From: Thermobaculum terrenum ATCC BAA-798 | Lineage (GTDB): Bacteria; Chloroflexota; Chloroflexia; Thermobaculales; Thermobaculaceae | DNA: 64,000 nucleotides | Direction of reading: 5' to 3' | Assembly (NCBI RefSeq): GCF_000025005.1 | Contig: NC_013525.1 | Coordinates: 1,700,501 to 1,764,500, forward strand | Translations under genes and position numbers: made by a program | Notes under the pieces: generated by a model | The model's database searches: none | Seen by the model: the letters and a program-made list of their open reading frames with translations, nothing else | Told to the model about the DNA's origin: nothing | Shown: piece by piece, positions 54,384 to 63,700 of the stretch | Layout of the letters: each line of letters opens with the position of its first letter | Numbering within the stretch: position 1 is the first letter of the stretch

Positions 54384-54481
54384 TGGGTGGAAAGTTATCC
54401 ACATTTCCACCCACTTATCCCCACTTTCAACCACATTTATCCACAGGTCACCATTATGGGGACAAAAAGTACAAGTTACAA
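54384..54481 (-). promoter_or_regulatory. promoter and MraZ operator of the dcw cluster, with DnaA boxes
   Basis: On the minus strand TTGTAA (54476-54481) and CATAAT (54453-54458) are 17 bases apart. Right after lie five contiguous TGTGG/TGGGN units, each 10 bases but one of 12, from 54445 down to 54394. They match the MraZ-box rule of TGGGN every 10 bases. Two units contain perfect DnaA boxes TTATCCACA (54395-54403 and 54437-54445), a third has one mismatch (54415-54423). A 10-bp inverted repeat (54384-54393 with 54404-54413) surrounds one box. Confidence 0.75.
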
Positions 54482-54505
54482 GGCTCAAAAGCATTGTGTT
54501 ATAAT
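54476..54505 (+). promoter_or_regulatory. promoter of the small divergent gene
   Basis: TTACAA (54476-54481) and TATAAT (54500-54505) are 18 bases apart. The -35 occupies the same six bases as the -35 of the mraZ promoter on the other strand, so the two promoters probably exclude each other. Confidence 0.55.
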
Positions 54506-54534
54506 AGAACTTAGGTTCACAAAGGAGGCTGATA

Positions 54535-54762
54535 ATGTTTCTTGTATGGTTCGATGATTCAAAAAGGGTTACTACTGAAGAGAAGATAAAAAATGCGATC
54601 GAAAGATATGTGGATAGAATGGGACAGCATCCTAATGTTTGTCTGGTAAACAAGGAGGATGCCAACGTCAAGGTAGAGGGCATATCGATTCATGCGGTGG
54701 ATTACGTGCGGCCCGGCTACTATTGGGTAGGGATAGAAGATGAGACTCAACAAGCAGCATAA
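54535..54762 (+). CDS. small conserved-looking hypothetical protein, divergent from mraZ
   Basis: This 75-residue acidic protein starts MFLVWFDDSKRVTTEEKI and ends near YVRPGYYWVGIED. AAAGGAGG lies 6 bases before the ATG and a TATAAT promoter is present, so expression is likely. No domain is recognised. A helix (about 15-30) is followed by strand-like segments. It shares its control region with mraZ and ends 3 bases from the converging biotin carboxylase gene. Confidence 0.7.
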   Translation: MFLVWFDDSKRVTTEEKIKNAIERYVDRMGQHPNVCLVNKEDANVKVEGISIHAVDYVRPGYYWVGIEDETQQAA

Positions 54763-54765
54763 GCG

Positions 54766-56511
54766 TTAAGAGGATATTTCCATTAGCGGCTGACCAACAA
54801 CTACTGGGTTTCCAGGTTCAATAAGCAACTTGGAAACCTTACCATTTTTATGAGCTGCTATCTCGTTCTCCATCTTCATCGACTCTATGATGCAAACTGG
54901 CTGACCAGCGGACACCATCTCACCCTCTGATACTAGCACTCGCAATAAATTACCTTGAATAGGGCTAACAAGAGTATCCTCGCCAGTTCTTCTGGTAAGA
55001 CCCGCACTCGTAGCGGCTCGTACTTTGGAAGAGGATGTGTTTGTCTTCTGGCTCTTGTTCTCTCCACTATTGTAAACAATTACTTCGAATCTCCTGCCAT
55101 CCACCTCCACTATTAGGTTCTCTTCGTTGTAAGAGTGAGACCCTATAGATGGCGCAGATAGGGTAGCCCCAACGAGACGGATTTCATCCATGTGGTCCTG
55201 AACGAAGTGAGTACTTACTGGCCCTTCAATGAATTCCTTCCTGTTTACCATCCAACGATGAAAGTCCAATGTAGAGGGAACACCTTCAATTACGTACTCC
55301 ATTAGCGCTCGACGGAGCCTATCAATAGCTTCTCGTCTATCCTTGCCCCAAACTATTAGCTTTGCAAGAAGAGAATCATAATCGGAAGCAAGTTCACAAC
55401 CAGAGGCAATTCCACTATCCACTCTAACCCATGGCCCAGCAGGCTCACGCAACCTACTTATTCGACCGCTTACTGGCATAAAGTCATTGGCAACATCTTC
55501 AGCATTGATTCGACACTGTATAGCATGACCTAAAGGTGAGCTAGGGACATCAACAAGATATCCAGCTGCGGTTAGTATCTGCATAGCAACCAGGTCACAA
55601 CCATAGACCACTTCGGTCACTGTATGCTCTACTTGCAAGCGGGTATTCATCTCCAGAAAGTAAAAATCACCGGATGGTGATAAAAGCATCTCTACCGTAC
55701 CTGCGCTCTTATACCCAACAGCCTTAGCAAGGTTGACAGCAGCTAATTCCATTGCTGCCCTAGTGGAGTCATCTATCAAAGGGGCTGGAGCCTCTTCTAT
55801 AAGCTTCTGCCTTCTTCTCTGAGTGGAGCAGTCTCTCGTACCTATTGCGAAGACATCTCCATCACACCTACCAAATATCTGTACTTCCACATGTCTTGGG
55901 TGAGGGAGATACTTCTCTATATAGACATCAGAGCTACCGAAATAGCTTAGGCCCTCACGCTGTGCAGTCTCTATGGCAGTAGCTAACTCACTCAGAGCAT
56001 TTACTGTCCTTAATCCCTTGCCACCACCTCCTCCGGCAGCTTTAATCACCACGGGGAGACCGTGCTCAGTCACGAAACTTTCAGCTTCACTAAGCTTTTC
56101 TAATGGGCCATATCCAGGCAATATCGGCACTCCCGCCTCGGCAGCTAAAGATCTAGCTCGTAGCTTATCGCCCATCTTGAAAATGGCCTCATGAGAAGGC
56201 CCAATAAAGGTGATTCCAGCCTCCTGGCAGGCCAAAGCGAAATCAGCGTTCTCAGAAAGGAAGCCATAGCCTGGATGTATAGCATCGCAGCTAGATCTCT
56301 TTGCTATCTCGATAATCTTTTGAATATTCGTGTAAGTTTCCGAGGATGATCGCCCGCGCAAAGCGTAGGACTCATCCATCCAGTCTAAGAAGGGAGCCTC
56401 ACGGTCCGAATCTGAATAAATACCTACCGTCTTGACACCCAGATCACGACAGGTGCGAGCTATCCTAATAGCTATCTCACCCCTATTAGCTATCAGAATC
56501 TTTTTGAACAT
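54766..56511 (-). CDS. acyl-CoA carboxylase alpha subunit (biotin carboxylase plus biotin carrier)
   Basis: The 581-residue protein has an ATP-grasp biotin carboxylase part (1-450: [43 protein letters not shown]) and a C-terminal biotinyl domain with the target lysine in IESMKMENE. It carboxylates biotin for the carboxyltransferase encoded upstream. With mutase and epimerase next door, propionyl-CoA is the likely substrate, though acetyl-CoA is also possible. It overlaps the small epsilon-like gene by 26 bases. Confidence 0.93.
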   Translation of the reverse strand: MFKKILIANRGEIAIRIARTCRDLGVKTVGIYSDSDREAPFLDWMDESYALRGRSSSETYTNIQKIIEIAKRSSCDAIHPGYGFLSENADFALACQEAGITFIGPSHEAIFKMGDKLRARSLAAEAGVPILPGYGPLEKLSEAESFVTEHGLPVVIKAAGGGGGKGLRTVNALSELATAIETAQREGLSYFGSSDVYIEKYLPHPRHVEVQIFGRCDGDVFAIGTRDCSTQRRRQKLIEEAPAPLIDDSTRAAMELAAVNLAKAVGYKSAGTVEMLLSPSGDFYFLEMNTRLQVEHTVTEVVYGCDLVAMQILTAAGYLVDVPSSPLGHAIQCRINAEDVANDFMPVSGRISRLREPAGPWVRVDSGIASGCELASDYDSLLAKLIVWGKDRREAIDRLRRALMEYVIEGVPSTLDFHRWMVNRKEFIEGPVSTHFVQDHMDEIRLVGATLSAPSIGSHSYNEENLIVEVDGRRFEVIVYNSGENKSQKTNTSSSKVRAATSAGLTRRTGEDTLVSPIQGNLLRVLVSEGEMVSAGQPVCIIESMKMENEIAAHKNGKVSKLLIEPGNPVVVGQPLMEISS

Positions 56512-56710
56512 AACGTCTCGCTAACCTCTCAAAATAGTAGGTTCCCATTCTAAGCCCAGTCGCTTCTAACCTAGAAAAAACTTGCCACGCGCTTGTAGCT
56601 ACACTCTCCTGGCTCTGTAGATCAGCGTTCTCCATAGTCATCAGCGCAGCAAGAATTGCAACCATGTATTCTTGTGGAACATCTTTTGTCTTAAAGCGGA
56701 ATGTTACCAT
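56486..56710 (-). CDS. epsilon-like small subunit of acyl-CoA carboxylase
   Basis: The 74-residue protein overlaps the beta gene by 20 bases and the alpha gene by 26. It has the pattern of actinobacterial carboxylase epsilon subunits: an early strand ([11 protein letters not shown]), a helix with [13 protein letters not shown], then [13 protein letters not shown] with the conserved SAW. Such subunits stabilise the alpha-beta complex. The match is by pattern only. Confidence 0.6.
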   Translation of the reverse strand: MVTFRFKTKDVPQEYMVAILAALMTMENADLQSQESVATSAWQVFSRLEATGLRMGTYYFERLARRYVQKDSDS

Positions 56711-58232
56711 GTTTTTTGCTAGGAGGTATCTCTCTCTTAGTTCTAAGCAGCCTCAAAGCATTGATCAGCATCTTTCTTGTGTCTTTCGGATCTATTACAT
56801 CATCCACATAGCCACGAGAGGCAGCGTGGTAGGGATCGGCAAACTGAGCCCTGTATTCGTCAATAAGCTGTTGGGCAAGAGCTTCAGGATCTTTGGCCTC
56901 TGCTAGGCGGCGTCTATGCAGGATCCTTATAGCACCCTCGGGTCCCATGACTGCTATCTCCGCTGTAGGCCATGCTAGATTGATATCTGCCCTTATGTGC
57001 TTGGAACACATAACATCGTAAGCTCCACCATAAGCTTTACGAGTTATAACCGTTAGCTTAGGAACGGTGGCTTCAGCGTAGGCATACAACAGCTTCGCAC
57101 CGTGGCGAATTATACCCCCGTACTCCTGATTAGTGCCTGGAAGAAATCCGGGTACATCCACGAACGTGACCAAGGGTATATTGAACGCATCACAGAACCT
57201 TACAAACCTTGCAGCCTTTTCAGAAGCATCTATATCTAACGTGCCGGCCAACACCTTAGGTTGATTACCAACTACCCCTACAGCAAATCCTCCAAGACGA
57301 GCGAAAGCTGTAACGATGTTCTGCGCCCACTCGGCTTGAACCTCAAGCATATAACCTTCGTCGACAACATCCCTTATAACATCTCGCATATCATAGGGTT
57401 TATTAGGACTATCTGGTAATACTGATATTGCCGTCAAGCATTCTCGATCAGGAGAATCCTCAGTTTCATAGAATGGCGGATCTTCAAGGTTGTTTTGTGG
57501 CAGGAAGGTTAGCAATTCCTTAACCTGCTCAAATACTGCGGGCTCATCTGGTGCTACAAAATGAGCCACACCGCTCTTTGTACTATGGGTTATTGCGCCC
57601 CCTAGCTCCTCAAAAGTCACTTCCTCGCCAGTAACTGCTTTTATAACCTCTGGCCCGGTAATAAACATGTAGCTGGTGTTTTCAACCATAAATATAAAAT
57701 CTGTCAGTGCGGGAGAATATACAGCACCCCCTGCACATGGTCCGGCTATCACACTCAGTTGTGGGATAACACCACTCGCCTGCACATTACGCCAGAAGAT
57801 CTCAGCATATCCCCCAAGAGCCACAACTCCTTCTTGGATCCTGGCTCCCCCAGAATCGTTGATGCCTATCACGGGAGCTCCGACCTTCATTGCCAGATCC
57901 ATGACCTTACAGATCTTTTCGGCAACCACTTCTCCAAGTGATCCACCGAAGATCGTAAAATCTTGGGAATAGACAAATACCTGTCTTCCTTCTATGGTAC
58001 CGTAGCCCGTTATCACTGCATCTCCTAGTGGCTTCCTATCGCGAATCTCTTCAGTCCGGTGAGTTACAAAAGCATCGATTTCATGAAAGCTTCCATCGTC
58101 AAGCAGCAGATCAAGCCTTTCCCAAGCTGTAAGCTTGCCTTTATCGTGCTGCCTAGAGGCGTTCGATTCTCGTTGCTCCTGCAGCTGGGCTCTCATATCC
58201 TGCAGTTGTTTTATCCTGGAATCCAAACTCAC
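56691..58232 (-). CDS. pccB: acyl-CoA carboxyltransferase beta subunit (propionyl-CoA type)
   Basis: The 513-residue crotonase-fold protein moves CO2 from biotin to propionyl-CoA to give methylmalonyl-CoA. [50 protein letters not shown] and [11 protein letters not shown] are hallmark motifs of the PccB/AccD5 group. Start is GTG at 58232 with GGAG 10 bases upstream. It lies 18 bases after the mutase gene. Confidence 0.94.
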   Translation of the reverse strand: MSLDSRIKQLQDMRAQLQEQRESNASRQHDKGKLTAWERLDLLLDDGSFHEIDAFVTHRTEEIRDRKPLGDAVITGYGTIEGRQVFVYSQDFTIFGGSLGEVVAEKICKVMDLAMKVGAPVIGINDSGGARIQEGVVALGGYAEIFWRNVQASGVIPQLSVIAGPCAGGAVYSPALTDFIFMVENTSYMFITGPEVIKAVTGEEVTFEELGGAITHSTKSGVAHFVAPDEPAVFEQVKELLTFLPQNNLEDPPFYETEDSPDRECLTAISVLPDSPNKPYDMRDVIRDVVDEGYMLEVQAEWAQNIVTAFARLGGFAVGVVGNQPKVLAGTLDIDASEKAARFVRFCDAFNIPLVTFVDVPGFLPGTNQEYGGIIRHGAKLLYAYAEATVPKLTVITRKAYGGAYDVMCSKHIRADINLAWPTAEIAVMGPEGAIRILHRRRLAEAKDPEALAQQLIDEYRAQFADPYHAASRGYVDDVIDPKDTRKMLINALRLLRTKREIPPSKKHGNIPL

Positions 58233-58250
58233 GATATACTATCTCCACAT

Positions 58251-59816
58251 CTAATAAGGCGGATTATATTCGCCGAAGACAGACCTCAGAGCATCACATA
58301 TCTCACCAACAGTTGCATAGGAAGCTACAGCCTTCTTAATGACTGGAAGAAGATTATCCTGAGATGCAGCGACTTGCTTGACTGCCAACAGAGCTTCTTG
58401 CACTTGAGAGGTATCTCTCCTATTCCTCAAATCTTTCAGTCGCTGCTTTTGCTTATACTCAAGCTCTTCATTTACCCTGAGAGTTTCCACTCTCTCCTCT
58501 TCATCGGTCTGAAATTTATTTACACCAACTACAACACGTTCCTGGGATTCCATTGCCAGCTGTTTAGCGTAGGCAGATTCATGTATCTGAGCCTGCATCC
58601 ATCCTGTCTCTATAGCACGGACCGCACCGCCTCGATTCTCAACTTCATAGAGCAGAGACCAAACTCGATTTTCTATCTCCTCCGTTAGGTGTTCCACGAA
58701 GTATGAGCCCCCTAAGGGATCAACTACCGATGCGACCCCTGTCTCGTAAGCGAGTATCTGCTGTGTTCTAAGGGCCAACCTTGCAGATTCAGCTGTGGGT
58801 AGCGCTAATGCCTCATCATAGGCATTAGTGTGCAAGCTCTGGGCGCCTCCCAGAATAGCAGACATCGCCTGATAAGCTACTCTTACTATGTTGTTAAGTG
58901 GTTGCTGAGCCGTAAGAGATGCACCACTTGTCTGGCAATGAAACCTCAGCTGCATAGATCTGGGGTTCTTTGCACCAAATCTTTCCTTGACTATCTTCGC
59001 CCAGACACGCCTAGCAGCCCTGAACTTGGCCACTTCTTCAAAAAAGTCGCTGTCAGCAACAAAGAAGAAAGACAACCTCGGAGCAAAATCATCTATCTTG
59101 AGCCCCGCCTCCAAGGCGCGTTCACAGTATGCAATGGCATTAGCCAAGGTAAAGGCAACTTCTTGTACTGCAGTGGCTCCAGCCTCACGAATGTGATAGC
59201 CGCTTATACTAATAGGATTCCACTTGGGTAAGTGCTGGCGACAATAGGCAAAAGTGTCCGTTATAAGCCTCATAGATGGCTCTGGTGGGAATATATATGT
59301 CCCACGTGCCACGTATTCCTTCAAAATATCGTTCTGAATAGTTCCGGAGAGTTGCTCAGGAGATACCCCTTGCTTCTCAGCCACTATTTCATACATAAGC
59401 AATAGTATGGCAGCTGGTGCATTTATGGTCATAGACGTACTGACTTTATCCAACGGTATACCTTCAAATAGAGTCTCCATATCCTCTAGCGAGGATATAG
59501 CTACTCCAACCTTACCGACCTCACCAGCAGCCAGGGGGTGGTCAGAATCGTATCCCATCTGGGTGGGAAGGTCAAAAGCCACAGATAATCCTGTCTGACC
59601 ATTGGACAGCAAATACTTGAAACGGGCGTTGGTTTCTTCAGCGCTACCATACCCAGCATATTGCCTCATAGTCCATAATCTAGTTCTATACATCTCTGGA
59701 TATATGCCACGAGTATAGGGATACTCTCCCGGCTTGGAATCAGGCGTATATACCTGCTCATAAAAGCTTCTAAGCTCTATACCGGACGCCGTCCTAAATT
59801 CCTTCTGGTCAGACAA
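58251..59816 (-). CDS. methylmalonyl-CoA mutase, large catalytic part without B12 domain
   Basis: The protein of about 521 residues is the TIM-barrel part of the mutase, which turns methylmalonyl-CoA into succinyl-CoA. [36 protein letters not shown] and [18 protein letters not shown] are typical substrate-site stretches. The B12-binding domain (DxHxxG) is absent, so a separate small subunit must be encoded outside the window. I chose TTG at 59816 because GGAGG lies 7 bases upstream; the frame opens at a TTG at 59837. Confidence 0.93.
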   Translation of the reverse strand: MSDQKEFRTASGIELRSFYEQVYTPDSKPGEYPYTRGIYPEMYRTRLWTMRQYAGYGSAEETNARFKYLLSNGQTGLSVAFDLPTQMGYDSDHPLAAGEVGKVGVAISSLEDMETLFEGIPLDKVSTSMTINAPAAILLLMYEIVAEKQGVSPEQLSGTIQNDILKEYVARGTYIFPPEPSMRLITDTFAYCRQHLPKWNPISISGYHIREAGATAVQEVAFTLANAIAYCERALEAGLKIDDFAPRLSFFFVADSDFFEEVAKFRAARRVWAKIVKERFGAKNPRSMQLRFHCQTSGASLTAQQPLNNIVRVAYQAMSAILGGAQSLHTNAYDEALALPTAESARLALRTQQILAYETGVASVVDPLGGSYFVEHLTEEIENRVWSLLYEVENRGGAVRAIETGWMQAQIHESAYAKQLAMESQERVVVGVNKFQTDEEERVETLRVNEELEYKQKQRLKDLRNRRDTSQVQEALLAVKQVAASQDNLLPVIKKAVASYATVGEICDALRSVFGEYNPPY

Positions 59817-59845
59817 GTCCTCACCTCCACTCTTCAATTGGACAC

Positions 59846-60256
59846 TTAGTCCACATGCTGTACCAGCTCAATCAATACCCCATGAGTGGATTCAGGATGA
59901 ATAAAGGCCACTAAATGACCTCCTATACCCTTTCTGGGTTTGCTATCTATTAGCCTATAGCCTTCTGATTCCAGCCTCGCGAGTTCTAATTCTATGTCCT
60001 CTACTGCATAAGCTACGTGGTGAAATCCTTCTCCTCTTTTGTCGAGGAATCTAGCCACACCACTGTCATCTACAGTTGGGGTAATTATCTCGAGCTTGCT
60101 ATCTCCAACCTGCAAGAGAATCACGAACACCCCCTGTTCTGGGATATCATCTCTCGTGATCTCAGTTGCAGCTAGCATATTTTTGTAATGCTGGGCTACT
60201 GCTTCGGCATCTCTGGCGACAAGAGCCACATGGTCTATGGAATACTTATGGATCAC
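59846..60256 (-). CDS. mce: methylmalonyl-CoA epimerase
   Basis: The 136-residue vicinal-oxygen-chelate protein interconverts the S and R forms of methylmalonyl-CoA. [22 protein letters not shown] and the C-terminal VLIELVQ carry the metal-binding His, His and Glu. It lies next to mutase and carboxylase genes, which completes the route to succinyl-CoA. Its start codon touches the stop of the PBP gene. Confidence 0.93.
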   Translation of the reverse strand: MIHKYSIDHVALVARDAEAVAQHYKNMLAATEITRDDIPEQGVFVILLQVGDSKLEIITPTVDDSGVARFLDKRGEGFHHVAYAVEDIELELARLESEGYRLIDSKPRKGIGGHLVAFIHPESTHGVLIELVQHVD

Positions 60257-62472
60257 TACTTGTTCCTTTCAAGGTAGTAATTGATTATCTTGGCTCCTAC
60301 TTCAGGCGCAGGATCCGAGCCTGATTTTACACCATCAATGACTACAGCTATAGATACTTTTGAATTCGTATAGGGAGCAAAAGCGGTGAACCAGGAGATA
60401 GGCTTCATACCGTGCTTAGCTAATACCGCTGGTGGTGTCCCTACCATCACCCCAGCATCGATATCCCTAGACAGCAATCCACGTGTCCGTAAATAGGACG
60501 CAGCGCCGCTTTGCAGAGACTGAAGCATGGCTTGACGTATTATATCTAGATACTTGGACGAAACAACGCTCTTGCTGCGGACCTCAGGGACAAACTCCTT
60601 TACAGTTTTTCCTCGGGGATCCACAATCCTGATGACTAGCCTTGGCTTGTACAGGGTACCACCGTTAGCCACAGAGGCCGTAGCAGCAGCCACCTGGATC
60701 GGCGTCACGAGAGTGTATCCTCTCCCCACCCCTGTATTTAGGGTGTCGAATACGGTCCAAGGAGTGTCCGGATAATTCTTCTCCTTCCACTGAGCATCTG
60801 CCAGCAACCCGGAAGACTCTCCATTTAGATCTATTCCCGTTCTCTGCCCAAAACCGAAAGCTCTAAGATACTTATTGACAGCCTCTATACCTATCCCCTG
60901 GAAATTTACTGGCAGTTCCGCACCAGGAGGATAATACCTCAACGGCCTGCCCATAATGTCAATTTGGCCCGAAGGCGCAGATACCAGGTAGAAGAAGACA
61001 TCACAAGACTTGGAGAGAGCACCAATCACATTCTCGTTTGTCACCTTGGAGGTGCTCCAGTCATAAACTCTCTGGCGTACTATCCCGCTAGCACTAGTTA
61101 CCACTGGGACATCTATGTAGCCACCACACTGTAGCTTAGTGTCTGCTCTTATAGCCCCCTCTGCCAAGCCAGCTGCAGCGATATATGGCTTGAGTACCGA
61201 GCCAGGCATGTACATGCCACTGATTGCTTTATCTAGTAATGGGGCTCCTGGGTCCTGTTGTAACTTGTTGTATTCCCCATAGGATATACCACCTATAAAG
61301 GCATTGTTATCATAGCTTGGAAAGCTAACCATGGACAGAACATCGCCGTTTTGAGGGTCAATAACGACCGCAGCCCCGGATCTAGCACCACTTTGCCTGA
61401 CAGCCGAGCTAATCTGCTCATATATAAACTTCTGAAGATCAGAATCTATCGACAGTACTATATTGTCACCTGGAACAGGATTTGTTATATCTCCCTCCCT
61501 AACTACCCTGTTAGTGCTGGTTACCTCGACTTCTTTGTGTCCCTCTACCCCTCTAAGATAAGGCTCCATGAGAAATTCGAGCGCAGCTCTACCTACAGTA
61601 GCATCCAGTCTGTAAGGATCCTGCCCAAACCGTTTTGCCAGGGATTGTAAATAGTCAAGCTGCTCGGCCAAAATCTTGCCTGTATAACCTATCAGGTTCG
61701 AAAACACCGGCCCCTGAGGATAGTCTCTTGATGAGGAGTACTCTATAGACACCCCAGGTAACAATACCCTTTGCGATTCTATAGATAGGGCTACATCACG
61801 AGGAACACCTTCTGCGACTTCCACAGGTTGAAATGGCGGTACACCGCTATGCTCGACTAGCCACTGTAATCTCAAGACTGCATTGAAGCCTTGTATGCCT
61901 TCCAGGGACTTCCTAATAGATGCTAACCTGTCGGATGGTATATCCTCCAGTAGGACTTTAGGAGATTCATCTCTCTTTGAAGCCTTGATAACATCAGCAA
62001 CTTCTTCTGGTGCCAACCCTAGCCTCTGAGCTACTACTCTAGACACAGCATCTATATTGTCATTTGAGATCATGCTGCCGTTTACATAGACTACTGCACC
62101 AAGATGCAGCCAACTCTCAAGTCTATTTAGTACCTCTTGGTAATGTGACTCATCCTCAGGCATATCAGAAAGTGTTAGATAAACCTTCCATTTGGGAACG
62201 TTATATACCAGTTGCTTACCGTTTCGGTCATAGAAGAGCCCTCTCGGAGGTTCTATTGGGATCAATCTTATAGAATTATTTCTAGCCATCTCCCTATACT
62301 GGGGACCATCGACTATCTGTAGATACCAAAGCCTGATAGCCAGGATAGTGAATGCTAAGACGATAAGCAGTTTGAATATCGTCCACCTTCTACCGGTATC
62401 TGGCGGAGGACCATCTGGATCTTGATCTGTGTGTAACCATCCTTTGTAGAACAGCTTAGGATTGAGGCTCAT
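60256..62472 (-). CDS. class B penicillin-binding protein (PBP2/MrdA-like) lacking the KTG motif
   Basis: The 738-residue protein has one helix (about 32-50), a pedestal starting with IEPPRGLFYDRNGKQL and a transpeptidase domain. The serine motif SxxK is present (MPGSVLKPYIA), and the second is SCD (KSCDVFFY), normal for PBP2. The third motif should be KTG, but the sequence reads AGVMVGTPPAV, so the lysine is replaced. The reading frame is otherwise intact. It may be inactive and structural, or have lost its usual drug binding. It overlaps mreD by 4 bases, which supports a role in elongation. Confidence 0.9.
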   Translation of the reverse strand: MSLNPKLFYKGWLHTDQDPDGPPPDTGRRWTIFKLLIVLAFTILAIRLWYLQIVDGPQYREMARNNSIRLIPIEPPRGLFYDRNGKQLVYNVPKWKVYLTLSDMPEDESHYQEVLNRLESWLHLGAVVYVNGSMISNDNIDAVSRVVAQRLGLAPEEVADVIKASKRDESPKVLLEDIPSDRLASIRKSLEGIQGFNAVLRLQWLVEHSGVPPFQPVEVAEGVPRDVALSIESQRVLLPGVSIEYSSSRDYPQGPVFSNLIGYTGKILAEQLDYLQSLAKRFGQDPYRLDATVGRAALEFLMEPYLRGVEGHKEVEVTSTNRVVREGDITNPVPGDNIVLSIDSDLQKFIYEQISSAVRQSGARSGAAVVIDPQNGDVLSMVSFPSYDNNAFIGGISYGEYNKLQQDPGAPLLDKAISGMYMPGSVLKPYIAAAGLAEGAIRADTKLQCGGYIDVPVVTSASGIVRQRVYDWSTSKVTNENVIGALSKSCDVFFYLVSAPSGQIDIMGRPLRYYPPGAELPVNFQGIGIEAVNKYLRAFGFGQRTGIDLNGESSGLLADAQWKEKNYPDTPWTVFDTLNTGVGRGYTLVTPIQVAAATASVANGGTLYKPRLVIRIVDPRGKTVKEFVPEVRSKSVVSSKYLDIIRQAMLQSLQSGAASYLRTRGLLSRDIDAGVMVGTPPAVLAKHGMKPISWFTAFAPYTNSKVSIAVVIDGVKSGSDPAPEVGAKIINYYLERNK

Positions 62473-62972
62473 ATCGAAGATATCCTCTTCCTATAACCAC
62501 CAACGCTTAACTTCTTTACTAGCAAGTACACCGGCACAGATAGTAAAGCATTTATTACTACGGAAGGTAATAACCACCTAAACAAGAAATCAAACCAAAG
62601 ATTACTCCATCCCGATATATAGCTCACGAACACATTAGCGAAGCCATAAACTATCGTAGCTAGCGCGACACCCACCGGTGCGGCAAAAGGAGATCTGAGT
62701 AAGAGCATGTGATAAACCACATACATCACCATGGCAGCCAAGCTCAAAGATACGAAACCAGTTCCTACAGAAAATCCAGTGGACAAGTCACTTACAAGGC
62801 TTACCAACGCAATCGTAATAACCGCTAGATATGGGTTCTGCATTACCACTATCAGTAGCGTAAGAACCAGCCAAAGGTTGTTGAGCAAAAAAACAGGAAA
62901 GATGGGAATAAGTACAAAGTGTATGACTATAAACGACAACAAGGCTAGTATGAGCAGTCCTAATGATCTCAT
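62469..62972 (-). CDS. mreD: MreD-like rod-shape membrane protein
   Basis: The protein of about 167 residues has five or six helices and the MreD look (LVSDLSTGFSVGTGFVSLSL, then YGFANVFVSYISGW). It should link MreC and the elongation PBP. mreB and mreC are not in the window. ATG at 62972 is chosen; GTG at 62981 directly after the gatD stop is possible. Confidence 0.75.
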   Translation of the reverse strand: MRSLGLLILALLSFIVIHFVLIPIFPVFLLNNLWLVLTLLIVVMQNPYLAVITIALVSLVSDLSTGFSVGTGFVSLSLAAMVMYVVYHMLLLRSPFAAPVGVALATIVYGFANVFVSYISGWSNLWFDFLFRWLLPSVVINALLSVPVYLLVKKLSVGGYRKRISSI

Positions 62973-62981
62973 AAGAAGCAC

Positions 62982-63698
62982 TTACCTGGGCCTGGCAGCA
63001 GCAATATCGTGAGCAAGAAACTCAAAGGTATCATCCAGTTTACTTAGCTCTATTTTGCCATACCTCCTGCTCAGAGCCAGGCCGAGGATGTGGTCTGTAA
63101 GCAGGTGGTTCTTAGGGAGTATAGGGCCATGCATATAGGTGCCGAATACAGTTCCGGATATTACCCCTTCCGTTCCATCCGTGCCATTATTACCCTTACC
63201 CTTTAAAACCTCACCAAGAGGTTCTACCCCTTCACCCAGATAGGTCAATCCACTGTGGTTCTCAAACCCCACAAGTTTTCCATAGGGGGAATCGACGATA
63301 ACGTTGCCTATAAACCTCTCGTTACCAGCAATTGTGTAAGAGTTTATTAGCCCAACGCCCTCGATACGAGGGGCATTCCAAGGCTGGTAATATAATCCCA
63401 GCAGTTGATATCCTCCACAAACTGCTAGCACAACTGCGCCGTAATCTACCGCCACCCTTAGTCTCTCGCCGTTCAACTTTTGAAGATCGCGAGCTGCTAC
63501 ATATTGTTCCTTGTCCTGCCCGCCGCCAAACACGAATACATCAAAATAATCAGGATCTATAGGATCACCTGGATTTATAATCTTGACAATGGGGGCTATC
63601 CCCCTCCACTGAGCGCGTTTTGCCAACGCAATAACATTACCTCTATCCCCATAGATATTCATTAGGCCACCATAAAGAAAGCAGATCCTTAGCTCCAT
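62982..63698 (-). CDS. gatD: lipid II isoglutaminyl synthase, glutaminase subunit GatD
   Basis: The protein of about 239 residues is a class I-like amidotransferase (GATase_3 fold). C94 in LAVCGGYQLLG and H190 in GTYMHGP are the catalytic pair, and R128 (NERF) matches the residue reported for the staphylococcal enzyme. It supplies ammonia to MurT for turning D-Glu of lipid II into D-isoglutamine. I chose ATG at 63698: GGAGG lies 7 bases upstream and the murT stop is 2 bases away. Confidence 0.92.
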   Translation of the reverse strand: MELRICFLYGGLMNIYGDRGNVIALAKRAQWRGIAPIVKIINPGDPIDPDYFDVFVFGGGQDKEQYVAARDLQKLNGERLRVAVDYGAVVLAVCGGYQLLGLYYQPWNAPRIEGVGLINSYTIAGNERFIGNVIVDSPYGKLVGFENHSGLTYLGEGVEPLGEVLKGKGNNGTDGTEGVISGTVFGTYMHGPILPKNHLLTDHILGLALSRRYGKIELSKLDDTFEFLAHDIAAARPR

Positions 63699-63700
63699 AT

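Noticed and set aside
54394-54445. Cluster of DnaA boxes as a chromosome origin
   Set aside because: Only about 50 bases with a 10-base MraZ period directly before mraZ, no dnaA, dnaN or AT-rich unwinding region. MraZ operator explains it better.
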